Assembly: GCA_029567505.1 (NCBI GenBank) | Contig: JAKPXO010000070.1 | Location: 1 to 53,211, forward strand | Length of the DNA: 53,211 nt | Direction of reading: 5' to 3' | Origin: Acidobacteriota bacterium | Lineage (GTDB): Bacteria > Acidobacteriota > Thermoanaerobaculia > UBA5066 | Shown: positions 17,889 through 26,365 of the stretch, in pieces | How the letters are laid out: the number at the start of each line of letters is the position of its first letter | How positions within the stretch are numbered: position 1 is the first letter of the stretch | Notes under the pieces: model-generated | What the model saw: the letters and a program-made list of their open reading frames with translations, nothing else | What the model was told of the DNA's origin: nothing | Database searches by the model: none | Position numbers and translations under genes: made by a program

Positions 17889-18000
17889 AAAAAAAAGTGA
17901 AAAAAACTTCGGGGAGAGGGGCACTCGGACCCCCCTGAATCCCTCATCAGGAGTAGAGGGATGCCGAGACCGGGGTCCGTCCTCGGACCGGCTCCCCGAA
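17889..18000 (-). ncRNA. Cloverleaf-like structured RNA followed by two T-runs
   Basis: Read on the minus strand, 18000-17992 pairs perfectly over 9 bp with 17916-17908. Inside are three perfect hairpins: 17989-17974 (6 bp, AGGA loop), 17962-17939 (7 bp, 10-base loop) and 17936-17917 (5 bp), the last stacked directly on the closing stem as a T-arm stacks on an acceptor stem. Its loop contains GTCCGAGT, close to a tRNA T-loop. T7 (17906-17900) and T8 (17896-17889) follow, exceptional in this GC-rich DNA and typical of Rho-independent ends. There is room for only a 3-bp mini-hairpin where an anticodon arm should be, so it is not a normal tRNA. It may be a tRNA relic, a tRNA-like small RNA, or a leader of the small peptide gene. 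Confidence 0.5.
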
Positions 18001-18012
18001 AGGGGGAGGTCT

Positions 18013-18393
18013 ATGAGAAGCGCGAACGGGACGGCACCTGAGGAGGACGTCCGGCCCCCCATCCGGTTCGCCGGGCGGTCTTTCGTCGTCGCCAGCAACC
18101 AGCCGACGGAGGTGCTTCGCGCGCTCGAGCGAGAGATCGAGGCACGTGGGGGGTCGATCCACCCGTTCCTGAACGCCGTGACCGAGGTCCTCGTCGTGGG
18201 AGACCTCGCCGGAATGGACTCGGGGGCTCACTGGGCCCGGGAGCAGGTCCGGAGGGGGACGATCTACCGGGATCGCTGGGGACACCTCGAGCTGATCAGC
18301 GAAGAGGAGCTCCGGGCCGCCCTCGTGGAAAGCCGGAGAGGTCGCGCGAGCGGGTCGCCGTTCGACGACCGTTCGATCGCCGATGGTGCCTGA
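18013..18393 (+). CDS. Small BRCT-like domain protein
   Basis: 126 residues from ATG 18013 with a GGGGGAGG ribosome site. The core, residues 17-105, reads like a single BRCT domain: RFAGRSFVVASNQPTEVLRA, a helix ending IEARGGSIHPFLN, then TEVLVVGDLAG, a helix WAREQVRRGTIY and WGHLELISEEELRAAL. The GG turn, the hydrophobic VLVVGD strand and the final helix fit the fold, but the Trp usual in the last BRCT helix is displaced. BRCT domains bind phosphopeptides or DNA ends; alone in bacteria their role is unclear. Reading of the fold is by eye. It converges with the kinase gene. Confidence 0.6.
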   Translation: MRSANGTAPEEDVRPPIRFAGRSFVVASNQPTEVLRALEREIEARGGSIHPFLNAVTEVLVVGDLAGMDSGAHWAREQVRRGTIYRDRWGHLELISEEELRAALVESRRGRASGSPFDDRSIADGA

Positions 18394-18396
18394 GCC

Positions 18397-18420
18397 CCGC
18401 CGGCGTCTCGGCCCCGGCGG
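18397..18420. terminator. Hairpin between convergent genes
   Basis: A 7-bp stem (18397-18403 with 18414-18420) with a 10-base loop fills the 30 bases between the convergent BRCT-like and kinase genes. There is no T-run. Confidence 0.35.
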
Positions 18421-18423
18421 CCG

Positions 18424-20991
18424 CTACGTCTCCTCCCGGAGGACGTCGAACTCCACGTCGCCGTCACCCGGGATTCGCCCGCCGGTGCTCCGGTCGAGGG
18501 CGCGGCGGAGCGCGAGGACGCTGACCCAACGGTCTTCCGGGTCCATCGCCATCCCCTTGGCGAGGGAGCGGGCGTAGGTGACCGGGACCCCCGAGGCGAC
18601 GGTCGTCACGACCGAGACGACCTCCTCGACGAGGGACTTGAGCGTCAGGTCGGGTCGGTCGAACTTGAGCCGCACTCCGGTCAGGAGCTCCACGCCGGTC
18701 GCCGCGATCGCCCACTGGTCCGAGGCGGGCGTCGCCTCTCCGCCCGAGACGATCTCGGGCGCGATGTAGCCGGGCGTCCCCATCAGGATGCTCGCCGAGG
18801 AGATCGCCCCGCCGCTCTCGGCCCCGCCTTCCGCCTTCGTTTCCCGCGCCAGGCCGAAGTCGAGGAGCTTGAGCCTCGTGGCCCCCCCCGGCCCGCGCGT
18901 GACGAAGAGGTTGTCGGGCTTGACGTCGCGGTGAACGAGGCCCGCGGCATGCGCCGCCGCGAGGACGTCGAGCGCGCGGTCGAGCGCCCAGGCCGTCTCG
19001 AGGAAGGGGATCGGCTTCCGGAGGATCAGCTCGTTCCGTAGCGAGCCGCCCGAGAGGAGCTCCATTACGAGGAACGCGCCGCCGGGCCGGAGCTCGCCGT
19101 AGTCGTAGACGGCGACGGCATTCGGGTGTCCGAGGCGGGCCGTCAGCCGGGCCTCCCGCCGGAAGCGGGCGACGGCGCTCCGGTCGGCGAGGTGCTCGGC
19201 CCGGATCACCTTCACGGCCGCGTCGCGATTGCCCCGGATGTCTCGCGCGGCATAGACGGTCCCCATCCCTCCCTCGCCGAGCCGCCGGTCGAGCCGGTAG
19301 CGCCCGGCGAGGAGCCGAGGGACGGCCTGCGTCATCTTCACCGCGTGGCCGTCGGCCGTGCAGACGAGGTCGTCCTCGTCCGCGACCCGGCCGCAGAGCT
19401 CGCATTCGTAGAGCGCCCCGCTCCCGCCTTCCTGAAGGTGCCCGAGTACCTTCTCGCGAACGCGACGGTCCTCGTCCACCTGGCGCGTCAGGGCCGCTCT
19501 CTCGAGGGCGAGGGCGACGTGCCCCGCGACGGTCCCGAGGATCCTCTGCTCCTCCGGGACGTACGTCTCTCCCGTCCGCTTGGCGCCGAGCGCGATCAGG
19601 CCGAGCGGCTCCCCGTCGCCCGAGAAGAGCGGCAGAGCCGCGACGAACCCGGCGGCCCGAAGGCCGTTCGCGAGCTCTCCCTCGGCGTAGGGCGGGTCTC
19701 CGCCGTCGGCCGTCAGGGCGTGAAAGGAGTTGCGCGCCTCGAGAGGGTCCGACATCGGGAGGACGGCTGCGCGGTCCAGCCCGGGGACGTCCGCGAGGGC
19801 GCCCGTCGTCACGGGCCGCACGGCCGCTCCCGGCGCCTCGAGGGCGAAGACCCAGAAGGCCTGCCGGTCGGGCCGGTGCGCGGACGCGATCCGATGAAGG
19901 ACGACGCCCGCCAGGTCCTCCCCGGCGTCCCGGAGATCCCCGACGACGTCGGTCACGAGCTGCGCCGGGTCGTACGCGCCCTGCCGGAACTTCCGGTCGA
20001 GCGCGATCTGCGCCCTCTTTCGGAGCGGGTCGAAGACGAGGAAGAGGAGCACGGCGACGAGGGCCGTCGTGAGCGTCCCCTGGAGGGCGGGCGAGACGAG
20101 AGCCACGAGCGCCGTGAGCGCCGGGACCCCGGCCAGGAGGAGGACGACGAGGGCGCCCGAGGCGATGGCGTAGGAGGCGCTCCGGCGGATGAGGCGATCG
20201 ACCTCGAACAGGCGGAAGCGCGTCGCCGCGACGATGAGGGCGAGCGGCAGGAGGACCGAAAGCGTGGAGAGGACCGGCACCGGCAGAAGCGCGCTCCGAC
20301 CGGCGACCGCCGGGACGTCGCGCAGGAAGATGTAGAGGCCGAGGTAGAGAAGGACGGCCACGAGGACGACGCGTGCCCGCCGTCGCACGTCCTCCTTCCG
20401 GGCGACCCAGGCCAGGGAGAGGAAGTAGACGAAGACGAAGAGGTCGACCGCGAGCGCCACGATCGCCACTCCGGTCCTCCACGCGCCGCCCGGGGCCGCC
20501 GCCCCGCCGTCGAGCCACCATCGCCTGAGGTAGAAGGCCAGGGGCGCCATCGCGACGAGCGTGCCGACGAAGTAGGCCCGCCCCGGCCTGTGCAGGCGAG
20601 TCACCGGGAAGAAGCCGCCGATCGTCACGAGGATCCAGGCGATCGCGACGAAGTGCACGGCGGTCGAGCCGGCCCACGCGATCCGGTCCTGGAACGTGAC
20701 GCCGCCCGTCACGACTCCCAGGATGCGCCCCGCGTTCAGGACGCCGAGGAGGGTCAGGAACGGGAAGAGGGCCTGGTTCGCGGGGTCGGACGGGCGCTTG
20801 AGCAGGACGACGACCGCCCCCACGTAGTGGACGCCGAAGACCAGGAGCGCGAGCCAGAGTCGGGCGCGGAGGAGCGCGCCGCGCTCCACCCCGAGGTGAG
20901 CGAGCCAGGTCGTCCACGCCAGGGAGACCACGAGGGCCGCCCCGAGGGCGAAGAGGACGATCCGCCTCTGTCGAGGCTCGAGGTCGCGCAC
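18424..20991 (-). CDS. Membrane Ser/Thr protein kinase: 10 TM helices, GAF, zinc ribbon, kinase
   Basis: 855 residues from GTG 20991, 11 bases after the stop of the upstream gene; the frame is open further upstream but only as a shadow. Residues 1-345 contain about ten hydrophobic helices. Residues 360-500 look like a GAF domain (WVFALEAPGAAVRPV, PLFSGDGEPLGLIALGAKR). A zinc ribbon follows with C530, C533 and C544. The kinase domain begins near 565 with LGEGGMGTVYAARD; K594 is the ATP lysine, HRDVKPDN holds catalytic D689, DFG has D711, and MGTPGYIAPE is the activation end. Every catalytic motif is intact. It is probably an inner-membrane Hanks-type kinase with a sensory N-terminus. Pairing with the membrane protein gene suggests a shared envelope role. 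Confidence 0.9.
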   Translation of the reverse strand: MRDLEPRQRRIVLFALGAALVVSLAWTTWLAHLGVERGALLRARLWLALLVFGVHYVGAVVVLLKRPSDPANQALFPFLTLLGVLNAGRILGVVTGGVTFQDRIAWAGSTAVHFVAIAWILVTIGGFFPVTRLHRPGRAYFVGTLVAMAPLAFYLRRWWLDGGAAAPGGAWRTGVAIVALAVDLFVFVYFLSLAWVARKEDVRRRARVVLVAVLLYLGLYIFLRDVPAVAGRSALLPVPVLSTLSVLLPLALIVAATRFRLFEVDRLIRRSASYAIASGALVVLLLAGVPALTALVALVSPALQGTLTTALVAVLLFLVFDPLRKRAQIALDRKFRQGAYDPAQLVTDVVGDLRDAGEDLAGVVLHRIASAHRPDRQAFWVFALEAPGAAVRPVTTGALADVPGLDRAAVLPMSDPLEARNSFHALTADGGDPPYAEGELANGLRAAGFVAALPLFSGDGEPLGLIALGAKRTGETYVPEEQRILGTVAGHVALALERAALTRQVDEDRRVREKVLGHLQEGGSGALYECELCGRVADEDDLVCTADGHAVKMTQAVPRLLAGRYRLDRRLGEGGMGTVYAARDIRGNRDAAVKVIRAEHLADRSAVARFRREARLTARLGHPNAVAVYDYGELRPGGAFLVMELLSGGSLRNELILRKPIPFLETAWALDRALDVLAAAHAAGLVHRDVKPDNLFVTRGPGGATRLKLLDFGLARETKAEGGAESGGAISSASILMGTPGYIAPEIVSGGEATPASDQWAIAATGVELLTGVRLKFDRPDLTLKSLVEEVVSVVTTVASGVPVTYARSLAKGMAMDPEDRWVSVLALRRALDRSTGGRIPGDGDVEFDVLREET

Positions 20992-21002
20992 GGGCTCGGG
21001 GA

Positions 21003-23027
21003 TTATCCGCTCGGCGGGCGGGAAGGAGGCGGACCGGTCCGTCCGATCTCGCGGCCGTCGGCGGCGGCCCGGACGACGGCACCGGGCGGGAGCGAACGTG
21101 AAAGGCGCGTGCCCAGCTCGCCCGCGCCGACGACCGGGATCCGGAGGACGTCGGAGACGGGGCCCGCCGGCGACTCGACGACGACCGCGAGCCGCCCGCT
21201 CCCGAGACGGAAGAGGAGACGCCCCTCGGCCCGCGCGACGACGGCCGAGTCTCCTTCGAAGCTCAGCCCCTCGATCGTTCGGGGATCGACGAGGATCGGC
21301 GCCTTCGGCTCGAGGAGGAGGAGGAGCCGCGACCGGCTCCCCATCGCGGCTCGGACCCCGGGGAGGGCTCCCGACGCGAGGAGCGCCCCGAGGCGCTCGC
21401 CCGAACCGCGCGGGGCCGCCTCGAGGTCGACCTCGATCGCGGCGACGCCGAGCTCGGAGTACGCGGCGAACGCCGCCTCGAACGGCTTGTCCGAGAGGAA
21501 GGAGTCGAGCCAGAAGTGGATCGGCGGAGGATAGGTCTGGAAGCCGTTCAGGACACGGCGGCGGTGTGAGAGCTGCTCGGCCCACGAGCGTTCCGACGTG
21601 CCGCGTCGGAAGGGCCAGACCGCCACGATCGCGTCGCGTGGGAGCGCTCGAAGCTCCGCGTCGAACGGCGAAGGCGCGGGGACCGGTTGCGCCGGCACCG
21701 GCCTCGTCCAGAGGTCGAGGACGAGGAGAGGGGCGACGCCGACGAGGAGGAGCTGCCCCCGGCGCGCGGGAAGCGTGCGAAGGAGCCGGCCGAGGACGAG
21801 GGTCGCGGTGACGATCACCCCGAGGCCGAACCACTGGTCCCACCGGTGGATTCCTCGCATGCCGGAGAAGCCGGGCAGCTGGGCGAGGAGGGCGTACGGC
21901 CCGGGGCCGAGCGCGCGCCCCGCGAAACGGATCGTCGGCCCGAGAGCGAAGACGAAGGAGATCCCGGCGAGGAGGAGCCAGGGGGCGAGCGATCGCGCGG
22001 CGTGCCGCGCGTCCCGCCGCCTCCACGGGCCGCGCCGTCGAAGCAGGAAGGCGCCCGCGCCGAAGGCGGCGAGCGCGGTGAGCGTCGGGAAGAGCGCCGA
22101 GGCTCCCTCGGGGAAGACCGGGACGAGGCCGTCGAGAAGGTCCCGGAGCGGCCCGGCGAAGACGCCCGTGTGGAGAATCGAGAGGAGGTCGGCCGCGTGA
22201 ACCTCGATCGACCGCAGGCCGACGGGGGCGTCGAAGTCGCGGGCGAGGTGGAGGTAGGGGGCGTATGCGACCGCGAGGAGCACGATCGCGGCGCTCCCGC
22301 CGACCCCCAGGAGTACGGGACGTCGGAAGCTCCTCGCCGAGGCGGCGGCCACGACGGCGACGGAGACCGTTCCCATGACGAGCGGATACGGGCTCCCCAG
22401 CCCGACGACGAGGAGGGCGGCGGCGCAGGCGGCCGCGTCGCGGACACGCCCGCTCCGAAGGTACCGGAGCGCGAAGAGCAGGACGAGCGAGACGAAGCCC
22501 GCCCAGATCGTTCCGAGGACGCCGAAGTTGTTGAGTCGACCCGGGCTCCAGGCAAGAAGAAGCGCTCCGATGAGCGCGGCCCAACCCGGTCCGACGAGAT
22601 CGGCACAGAGGAGTCCTGCCGCGAAGCAGGCGACCGCGGTCGCGAGGAAGTACGGCACGTTGTAGCCGAGCGCGTCCGAGTCCGCGAGGCGGGACCAGGG
22701 GTAACCGATCGCCGACGGCAGGAGGAACGGTTCTCCGAGAGGCCAGGTATCGGGATACGGCGCGAAGACGCGGTCGTCGCGCCGCGAGAAGTCGCCCGAG
22801 TCCCATCGCGCCCACTGCCGGCCCATCACCGACAGGACGATGACCGGGTCTCCGAGCCGCTCGTTCGGGACGGGGCGGCCGCAGGGGATCCGCTCGAGCG
22901 GGTCGCGGACGGTCTCGCGGAAGACCAGAAGCGGCCCGAGGAGCGACGCGAACGCGAGGAGCGCGAGGAACGTCCGCCGCGGGAGGAGCCCCCCCTGGAA
23001 CCTCGAGCTACTCGCCGCCTCGAACAT
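21003..23027 (-). CDS. Polytopic membrane protein, GT-C glycosyltransferase-like
   Basis: 674 residues from ATG 23027. The N-terminal helix is LALLAFASLLGPLLVFRETV. A first loop carries WARWDSGDFSRRDD and APYPDTWPLGEP, acidic and aromatic as in GT-C enzymes that use polyprenyl-phosphate sugars. About 10-12 hydrophobic helices follow up to residue 430, for example GWAALIGALLLAWSPG and APWLLLAGISFVFALGPTIR. The last 230 residues are soluble (AIVAVWPFRRGTSERSWAEQ, VLNGFQTYPPPIHFWLDSF). The layout resembles YfhO/DUF-type membrane proteins tied to surface glycans, but no catalytic assignment is safe. It is followed after 11 bases by the Ser/Thr kinase gene. Confidence 0.75.
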   Translation of the reverse strand: MFEAASSSRFQGGLLPRRTFLALLAFASLLGPLLVFRETVRDPLERIPCGRPVPNERLGDPVIVLSVMGRQWARWDSGDFSRRDDRVFAPYPDTWPLGEPFLLPSAIGYPWSRLADSDALGYNVPYFLATAVACFAAGLLCADLVGPGWAALIGALLLAWSPGRLNNFGVLGTIWAGFVSLVLLFALRYLRSGRVRDAAACAAALLVVGLGSPYPLVMGTVSVAVVAAASARSFRRPVLLGVGGSAAIVLLAVAYAPYLHLARDFDAPVGLRSIEVHAADLLSILHTGVFAGPLRDLLDGLVPVFPEGASALFPTLTALAAFGAGAFLLRRRGPWRRRDARHAARSLAPWLLLAGISFVFALGPTIRFAGRALGPGPYALLAQLPGFSGMRGIHRWDQWFGLGVIVTATLVLGRLLRTLPARRGQLLLVGVAPLLVLDLWTRPVPAQPVPAPSPFDAELRALPRDAIVAVWPFRRGTSERSWAEQLSHRRRVLNGFQTYPPPIHFWLDSFLSDKPFEAAFAAYSELGVAAIEVDLEAAPRGSGERLGALLASGALPGVRAAMGSRSRLLLLLEPKAPILVDPRTIEGLSFEGDSAVVARAEGRLLFRLGSGRLAVVVESPAGPVSDVLRIPVVGAGELGTRLSRSLPPGAVVRAAADGREIGRTGPPPSRPPSG

Positions 23028-23093
23028 CCGCGAGAGTCTAGAACGCGGACGGGCCGGTGACCGCAGTCCTCCTTCGCCGCGTACGATCCCGGC

Positions 23094-24791
23094 ATGCGCG
23101 CCTCCCTCGCCGCCCTCCTCGCCCTCGCCATCGCCTTTCCTCTCCTCGCCGAGTGGCCACCGAAGGGGCGCGGCGCGGCGACCCGCTCGCCGGTCTGGGC
23201 GGAGCACGGCATGGTCGCGAGCGCGCAGCCGCTCTGCACCCAGGCCGGCGTCGAGACGCTCCGCAAGGGGGGGAGCGCCGTCGACGCGGCGATCGCCACG
23301 AACGCCTGCCTCGGCCTGATGGAGCCGACGGCGAACGGCCTCGGGGGCGACCTCTTCGCGATCCTCTGGGACCCCGCGCAGAAGAAGGTGGTCGGCCTGA
23401 ACGCCTCGGGGCGCGCGCCGCTCGCGCTGACCGCCGACAAGGTCCCGCCGCTCCCCGACGGGACGATCCCGCTCTTCAGCCCCTACGCCTGGAGCGTCCC
23501 GGGCTGCGGCGACGGCTGGCTCGAGCTCCACGCGCGGTACGGGAAGCTCCCGCTCGCCGAGGTCCTCGCCCCGGCGATCCGCTACGCGGAGGAGGGCTTC
23601 CCCGTCTCGCCCGTCATCGCGGGCAACTGGGCCGGGTCGGTGAACCGCTTCAAGGACAAGCCCGGCTTCGCGGAGGTCTTCCTCCCCGGCGGCCGCGCCC
23701 CGAAGGAGGGCGAGCGCTTCCGGAACCCGGCGCTCGCAAAGACGCTCCGGCTCCTCGCGACGAAGAAGAGAGCAGGCTGGGAAGGCGAGTTCGCCGACGC
23801 GATCGTCGCCTTCTCGAAGGCGAACGGCGGCTTCTTCGAAAGGGAGGACTTCGTCCGCCACCGCTCGACGTGGGACGCGCCGATGTCGACGGGCTACCGC
23901 GGCTACGACGTCTGGGAGCTCCCGCCGAACACGCAGGGGCTCGCGGCGCTCCAGATGCTGAACCTCCTCGAGGGTTTCGACCTCGCGAAGATGGGGAGGG
24001 ACAGCGCCGACTTCTGGCACGTGATGGTCGAGGCGAAGAAGGTGGCGTACGCGGACCGGGCCCGCTACTACGCCGACCCGGCCTTCGCGAAGCTCCCGCT
24101 CGAGCGGCTCCTCTCGAAGGAGTACGCGAAGGAGCGGGCGAAGAAGATCGACGTGAATCGCGCCTCCCGGGAGGACCCTCCCGACGAGGAGCTCGTCCTG
24201 AACCGGAAGGAGACAACCTACCTCTGTGCGGCCGACGCGTCGGGGCTCATGGTCTCCCTCATCCAGAGCAACTACACCGGCTTCGGCTCCGGATACGTCG
24301 TCCCGGCGCTCGGCATCGGCATCCACAACCGCGGCGCGCTCTTCTCGCTGAAGAAGGGGCACCCGAACGCCCTGGAGCCCGGAAAGCGGCCCTTCCAGAC
24401 GATCATCCCGGCCTTCCTGACGAAGGACGGGCAGCCTCTGATGGCCTTCGGCCTCATGGGGGGCGACATGCAGCCGCAAGGGCACGTGCAGGTCGTCGTG
24501 AATCTCGTCGACTTCGGCATGAACCTTCAGGAGGCGGGGGACGCGATCCGCTTCCACCACACCGGCTCGAGCGAGCCGACCGGGACGGTCATGAAGGACG
24601 GCGGAACGCTCTTCCTCGAGGAAGGGCTCCCCGAGCCCGTCCTCGAGGAGCTGATGAGACGCGGTCACCGGATCGCGCGGGAGCCCGTCGGCGCCTACGG
24701 CGGCTACCAGGCCGTCGCCCGTGACCCGGCGACCGGGTTCCTCCTCGGGGCGACGGAGAAGCGGAAGGACGGGGCCGCAGCCGGCTTCTGA
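23094..24791 (+). CDS. ggt: Gamma-glutamyltransferase family protein
   Basis: 565 residues with a signal peptide (LAALLALAIAFPLLAEW). Family signatures: VASAQPLCTQAGVETLRKGG, GLGGDLFAILWD and, at the autocleavage site, ETTYLCAADASG, where the Thr-Thr pair supplies the N-terminal nucleophile of the small subunit; GGT usually reads TTHxSVxD, so His is Tyr here. SNYTGFGSG, LEPGKRPFQTIIPAFLTKDG and GLMGGDMQPQGHVQV match the oxyanion and C-terminal regions. It is expected to be a periplasmic Ntn hydrolase that cleaves gamma-glutamyl bonds such as glutathione, or a GGT-like acylase. It is divergent from the membrane protein gene, 66 bases away, and followed by an aminotransferase on the same strand. 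Confidence 0.92.
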   Translation: MRASLAALLALAIAFPLLAEWPPKGRGAATRSPVWAEHGMVASAQPLCTQAGVETLRKGGSAVDAAIATNACLGLMEPTANGLGGDLFAILWDPAQKKVVGLNASGRAPLALTADKVPPLPDGTIPLFSPYAWSVPGCGDGWLELHARYGKLPLAEVLAPAIRYAEEGFPVSPVIAGNWAGSVNRFKDKPGFAEVFLPGGRAPKEGERFRNPALAKTLRLLATKKRAGWEGEFADAIVAFSKANGGFFEREDFVRHRSTWDAPMSTGYRGYDVWELPPNTQGLAALQMLNLLEGFDLAKMGRDSADFWHVMVEAKKVAYADRARYYADPAFAKLPLERLLSKEYAKERAKKIDVNRASREDPPDEELVLNRKETTYLCAADASGLMVSLIQSNYTGFGSGYVVPALGIGIHNRGALFSLKKGHPNALEPGKRPFQTIIPAFLTKDGQPLMAFGLMGGDMQPQGHVQVVVNLVDFGMNLQEAGDAIRFHHTGSSEPTGTVMKDGGTLFLEEGLPEPVLEELMRRGHRIAREPVGAYGGYQAVARDPATGFLLGATEKRKDGAAAGF

Positions 24792-24855
24792 TTGGTCGGG
24801 CGAGCCGCCCCGGCATGGCGGCGGGGACGCGGAACCGGGGTGTAACCTTCGCCCC

Positions 24856-26082
24856 ATGAGCGTCTCCGCCGAGAAGGCCGTTCCCCGCGTCTCCGAGCGG
24901 GGCCGGCGCGTCCCCGCCTCCCCGATCCGAAAGCTCGCCTCTTACGCCGACGCGGCCAAGAAGCGCGGCGTGAAGGTCTACCACCTGAACATCGGTCAGC
25001 CCGACCTCGAGACCCCCGCCCCGATGCGGGACCGGCTCGCGCAGATCAAGGACAAGGTCTACGCCTACACCCCGTCGAACGGCACCGCCGAGTGCCTCGA
25101 CTTCCTCGTCGGCTACTACCGCGGACGCGGCGTCGAGCTGACGAAGAGCCAGGTCATCACGACGACGGGCGGGAGCGAGGCGATCCAGTTCGCGTTCATG
25201 GCCTGCTGCGAGGTGGGCGACGAGGCCCTTCTCGTCGAGCCGTTCTACACGAACTACCGCGCCTTCGCGGCGATGGGCGGCGTCGAGCTGAAGCCGATCG
25301 TCACCCGCGCCGAGGACGGCTTCCACCTCCCCTCGCGCGAGGAGTGGGAGAAGGCCCTCACGCCGAAGACGAAGGCCGTCCTCCTCTGCAACCCGAACAA
25401 CCCGACCGGGACGGTCTACTCGAAGGAGGAGCTCGTCCTCGTCGCCGAGTTCTGCCGCGACCACGGCCTCTTCCTGATCGCCGACGAGGTCTACCGCGAG
25501 TTCGTCTACGACGGACGGCAGGTCGAGAGCGCCCTCTCCCTCGAGGGCTTCGAGGACGTCGTCGTCGTCGTCGACTCCCTCTCGAAGCGCTACAGCGCCT
25601 GCGGCATCCGCCTCGGCTGCCTCGCAACGCGCAACAAGGACGTCTACCAGGCCTGTCTCCACATGGCGCAAGGGCGGCTCTCCCCTCCCGGCCTCGCGCA
25701 GGCGATCGCGCCCGGCGCCGCGCTCCTCGGCCCCGACTACGTCGAAGGGGTCGTCAAGGAGTACGGCCACCGGCGCGACATCCTCTACGAGGAGCTGACG
25801 AAGATCCCCGGGATCTTCTTCCGCAAGCCCGAAGGGGCCTTCTACTTCGTCGCGCGGATCCCGGTGAAGGACAGCGAGGACTTCGCCCAGTGGCTCCTGA
25901 CCGACTTCCAGCTCGACGGCGCGACGGTCATGGTCGCGCCTGCCGACGGCTTCTACGCGACCCCCGGCCTCGGCAAGGACGAGGTCCGGATCGCCTACGT
26001 CCTGAAGGCCGAGGACCTGAAGGCCGCCTGCCGCGTCCTGGAGGCGGCGATCCCCGCCTACCGCGCCGCTCGGGGGCTCTGA
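24856..26082 (+). CDS. Class I/II pyridoxal-phosphate aminotransferase
   Basis: 408 residues. Typical fold-type I motifs are present: VYHLNIGQPDLETP at the substrate entrance, TTGGSEAIQFAF for the cofactor phosphate, LLCNPNNPTGTVYSKEEL, LIADEVYREFVYDG (Asp pairs with the ring nitrogen) and SLSKRYSACGIRLG with Schiff-base Lys244. A C-terminal VRIAYV holds the carboxylate-binding Arg. Aspartate- or alanine-type substrate specificity cannot be told apart by eye. It is cytoplasmic and ends in a very good intrinsic terminator 34 bases on. It may be cotranscribed with ggt, 64 bases upstream. Confidence 0.95.
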   Translation: MSVSAEKAVPRVSERGRRVPASPIRKLASYADAAKKRGVKVYHLNIGQPDLETPAPMRDRLAQIKDKVYAYTPSNGTAECLDFLVGYYRGRGVELTKSQVITTTGGSEAIQFAFMACCEVGDEALLVEPFYTNYRAFAAMGGVELKPIVTRAEDGFHLPSREEWEKALTPKTKAVLLCNPNNPTGTVYSKEELVLVAEFCRDHGLFLIADEVYREFVYDGRQVESALSLEGFEDVVVVVDSLSKRYSACGIRLGCLATRNKDVYQACLHMAQGRLSPPGLAQAIAPGAALLGPDYVEGVVKEYGHRRDILYEELTKIPGIFFRKPEGAFYFVARIPVKDSEDFAQWLLTDFQLDGATVMVAPADGFYATPGLGKDEVRIAYVLKAEDLKAACRVLEAAIPAYRAARGL

Positions 26083-26115
26083 CCCGAGACCTCGCGGAGC
26101 ACATCGTTCGGGCGT

Positions 26116-26147
26116 GTGCCGGCTCATTCGAGCCGGCACTTGCTTTT
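26116..26147 (+). terminator. Rho-independent terminator after the aminotransferase
   Basis: A perfect 10-bp stem (26116-26125 with 26130-26139), ATTC loop, followed by TTGCTTTT. This is the clearest intrinsic terminator in the window. Confidence 0.9.
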
Positions 26148-26278
26148 CTGCCGTCTGGGTCCCACCTTCTCGTCAAGGGACAGCCAACTCCAGAGAGTTC
26201 GTCTCATCGACAGACCTGATCTCCCCTGGCCGGCGAGGAACCACTCTCCGCCGCCCCCCTCCCCGCCAGGCCAGGGAC

Positions 26279-26319
26279 GCCGGGAGCGTCGCCCCATTGG
26301 CACGCTCCCGGCAGCTTTC
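26279..26319 (+). terminator. Second hairpin, terminator- or attenuator-like
   Basis: An 11-bp perfect stem (26279-26289 with 26302-26312), 12-base loop, followed by AGCTTTCTT. It lies 47-87 bases before the lipoprotein start, so it could be an attenuator in that leader or a back-up terminator for the aminotransferase. The remainder of 26083-26365 holds nothing else I can identify. Confidence 0.5.
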
Positions 26320-26365
26320 TTCGAGCGAGCGACGGACGGACAGTCTCCGATGTAAGGTCTGGCGC

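Noticed and set aside
17892-18000. Functional tRNA-Ser, tRNA-Leu or tRNA-Sec gene
   Set aside because: The D-arm-, variable-arm- and T-arm-like hairpins exist, but there is no anticodon stem of 5 bp with a 7-base loop, and the T-loop lacks the conserved TTC.
26114-26365. Upstream in-frame extension of the small lipoprotein
   Set aside because: It would start inside an intrinsic terminator and cross a second hairpin; the lipoprotein signal begins at GTG 26366.
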